Source of the DNA: Sinorhizobium fredii
Lineage (GTDB): Bacteria > Pseudomonadota > Alphaproteobacteria > Rhizobiales > Rhizobiaceae
DNA: 64,000 nt
Direction of reading: 5' to 3'
Assembly: GCF_002944405.1 (NCBI RefSeq)
Contig: NZ_CP024307.1
Location: 3,120,501 to 3,184,500, forward strand
Positions within the stretch are counted from its first letter, which is position 1, and each line of letters starts with the position of its first letter. A program made the position numbers and the translations under genes. Below are positions 63,300 to 64,000 of this stretch, one piece after another. Below the pieces are notes generated by a model. That model saw nothing but the letters and a program-made list of their open reading frames with translations. It searched no databases and was not told the origin of the DNA.

Positions 63300-63667
63300 A
63301 GCCGCTCATTCGACCACCGGGCCGGCTGAGACAATTCAGCTCGAATGTCCCATGGAGCTGCAATGGCGGTCCAGGCAAGCTGCTTAGGCAGAAAAGAGAA
63401 TGATCGCAAGCGGGGCCGGGGCAGCCGAGCTTCGGCTGTCCCCAAGGCGACGTAATCTGAACAGGACAGATAGACCCTTTGAGGTCATTCATTCACGGCC
63501 CTTGGAATTACCGGTGTTGGCCCCGAAGCGGACAGCGCTGCTCGTGAAAGTTTCCCGACAGGCGACCGATGGCCATCTGCTGGTGCTCGGCTGGACGTTA
63601 GGGAAGGCTGGCAATGGCTGCAGCAAGATCGGGTGAGCCCGGCTTTTTTGTTGTGTGATGGAGTCCT
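63300..63667. other. Intergenic stretch with dispersed repeat, no gene seen
   Basis: About 370 bases between the importer operon and the response regulator, which converge. It holds copy B of the dispersed repeat (63447-63531). A weak stem CGGG-TGAG-CCCG (63630-63641) is followed by TTTTTT at 63644-63649, a possible plus-strand terminator for the importer operon. No coding frame with family features was found. Confidence 0.5.
63447..63531. repeat. Dispersed intergenic repeat, copy B
   Basis: Contains GCGACG, CTGAACAGGACAGATAGACCC and GGCCCCGAAGCGG in the same order and with the same 62-base offset between the last two blocks as copy A at 16911-16995. It lies between the convergent importer operon and response regulator gene. 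Confidence 0.5.
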
Positions 63668-64000
63668 TCACCTCGGCTGAACGGCTGTCCGGATCTGGGC
63701 CGCAACGCGGGCAATGAGGAGAGGTTTCATGATGAACCGACTTCCTTCGGGCAGTTCCTCCGGCGTCACCTTACGGCGACCCGAGACGACGAAAATCTTG
63801 ATCGGTGGCCAGCGGTCATGAACACGCGCCGCCAGTTCCAGTCCGTCCATCGATCCGGGCATACAAACATCGGTCAACACCGCACGGAGGACTGGGTGCC
63901 CGGTGAGCAAGTCGATGGCTTCATCCGCGGTTGAAGCCTCATAAACTTCAAAGTCTTGCTCGCGCAGAAACATCGCAAGATCGTATCGGAGGAGAAACTC
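63668..64000 (-). CDS. Response regulator receiver, N-terminus beyond window
   Basis: The frame is open to the right edge and ends at 63668, so the last 110 codons are visible. It reads EFLLRYDLAMFLREQDFEVY at the edge, which is the first helix of a receiver domain whose acidic pair lies just outside. LTDVCMPGSMDGLELA carries the phospho-acceptor Asp, and IMKPLLIARVAAQIR the conserved Lys. No output domain follows, so it is a stand-alone CheY-like receiver. Its partner kinase is not in the window. Confidence 0.85.
   Translation of the reverse strand, partial: EFLLRYDLAMFLREQDFEVYEASTADEAIDLLTGHPVLRAVLTDVCMPGSMDGLELAARVHDRWPPIKIFVVSGRRKVTPEELPEGSRFIMKPLLIARVAAQIRTAVQPR

Noticed and set aside
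1..64000. CRISPR arrays, tRNA and rRNA genes, intact insertion sequences
   Set aside because: I looked for regularly spaced repeats, cloverleaf-like sequences and transposase motifs on both strands and found none that could be supported by eye.

Overview
The window looks like a replicon segment (probably a chromid or megaplasmid) of an alphaproteobacterium of the Rhizobiales, most likely Sinorhizobium/Ensifer. This rests on the high-GC codon use, a DUF982 gene, Rhizobiales-type Tad/Cpa pilus loci, the 18-bp-stem terminator at 20521-20567, and a short intergenic repeat seen twice (about 16911-16995 and 63447-63531). It is an inference from content, not a database match. No rRNA, tRNA, CRISPR array or intact insertion sequence was seen.

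Layout. 1-2422: a kinase-like phosphotransferase running off the left edge, a HAD-type dehalogenase-like hydrolase, and a decayed fragment of a transhydrogenase beta subunit. 2423-13809: one nine-gene operon on the minus strand, reading binding protein, ATPase and permease of a sugar ABC importer, a SorC-type regulator, aldo/keto reductase, GlpD-like FAD dehydrogenase, class I aldolase, FGGY kinase and GMC oxidoreductase. It is preceded by a promoter overlapped by two palindromes. Together these could import a polyol or sugar, phosphorylate it, oxidise the phosphate and cleave the product. 14176-19063: scattered small genes, a Crp-type regulator, a hydrolase, a 3'-truncated carbonic anhydrase and a LuxR-type regulator with a degenerate receiver.

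19958-35989: a first Tad/Flp pilus locus. Most of it is a minus-strand operon from pilin (33947) to an AAA ATPase and a coiled-coil membrane protein (20706). A prepilin peptidase diverges from it and a TadD-like lipoprotein lies at its far end. The operon includes an L,D-transpeptidase. 36116-45655: a second, differently ordered Tad locus. It contains a CpaE protein fused in frame to a TadE-like pseudopilin and has no full secretin. 45743-53406: a chemosensory operon (CheR-TPR, CheW, MCP, CheA-REC hybrid, CheB whose receiver has lost its phosphorylation site), headed by a NarL-type response regulator. The position beside the pilus genes suggests control of attachment or twitching-like behaviour rather than only flagella.

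53578-58344: an EAL-domain fragment, an intact CPA1-type antiporter, a tyrosine recombinase broken by two frameshifts, and a decayed group II intron whose maturase carries two stops and a frameshift. This looks like an old insertion boundary. 58591-63299: a four-gene peptide/nickel/opine-type ABC importer with a fused double ATPase and a repeated GTTATTACGTAAC-like site in its promoter region. The window closes with a response regulator cut by the right edge.
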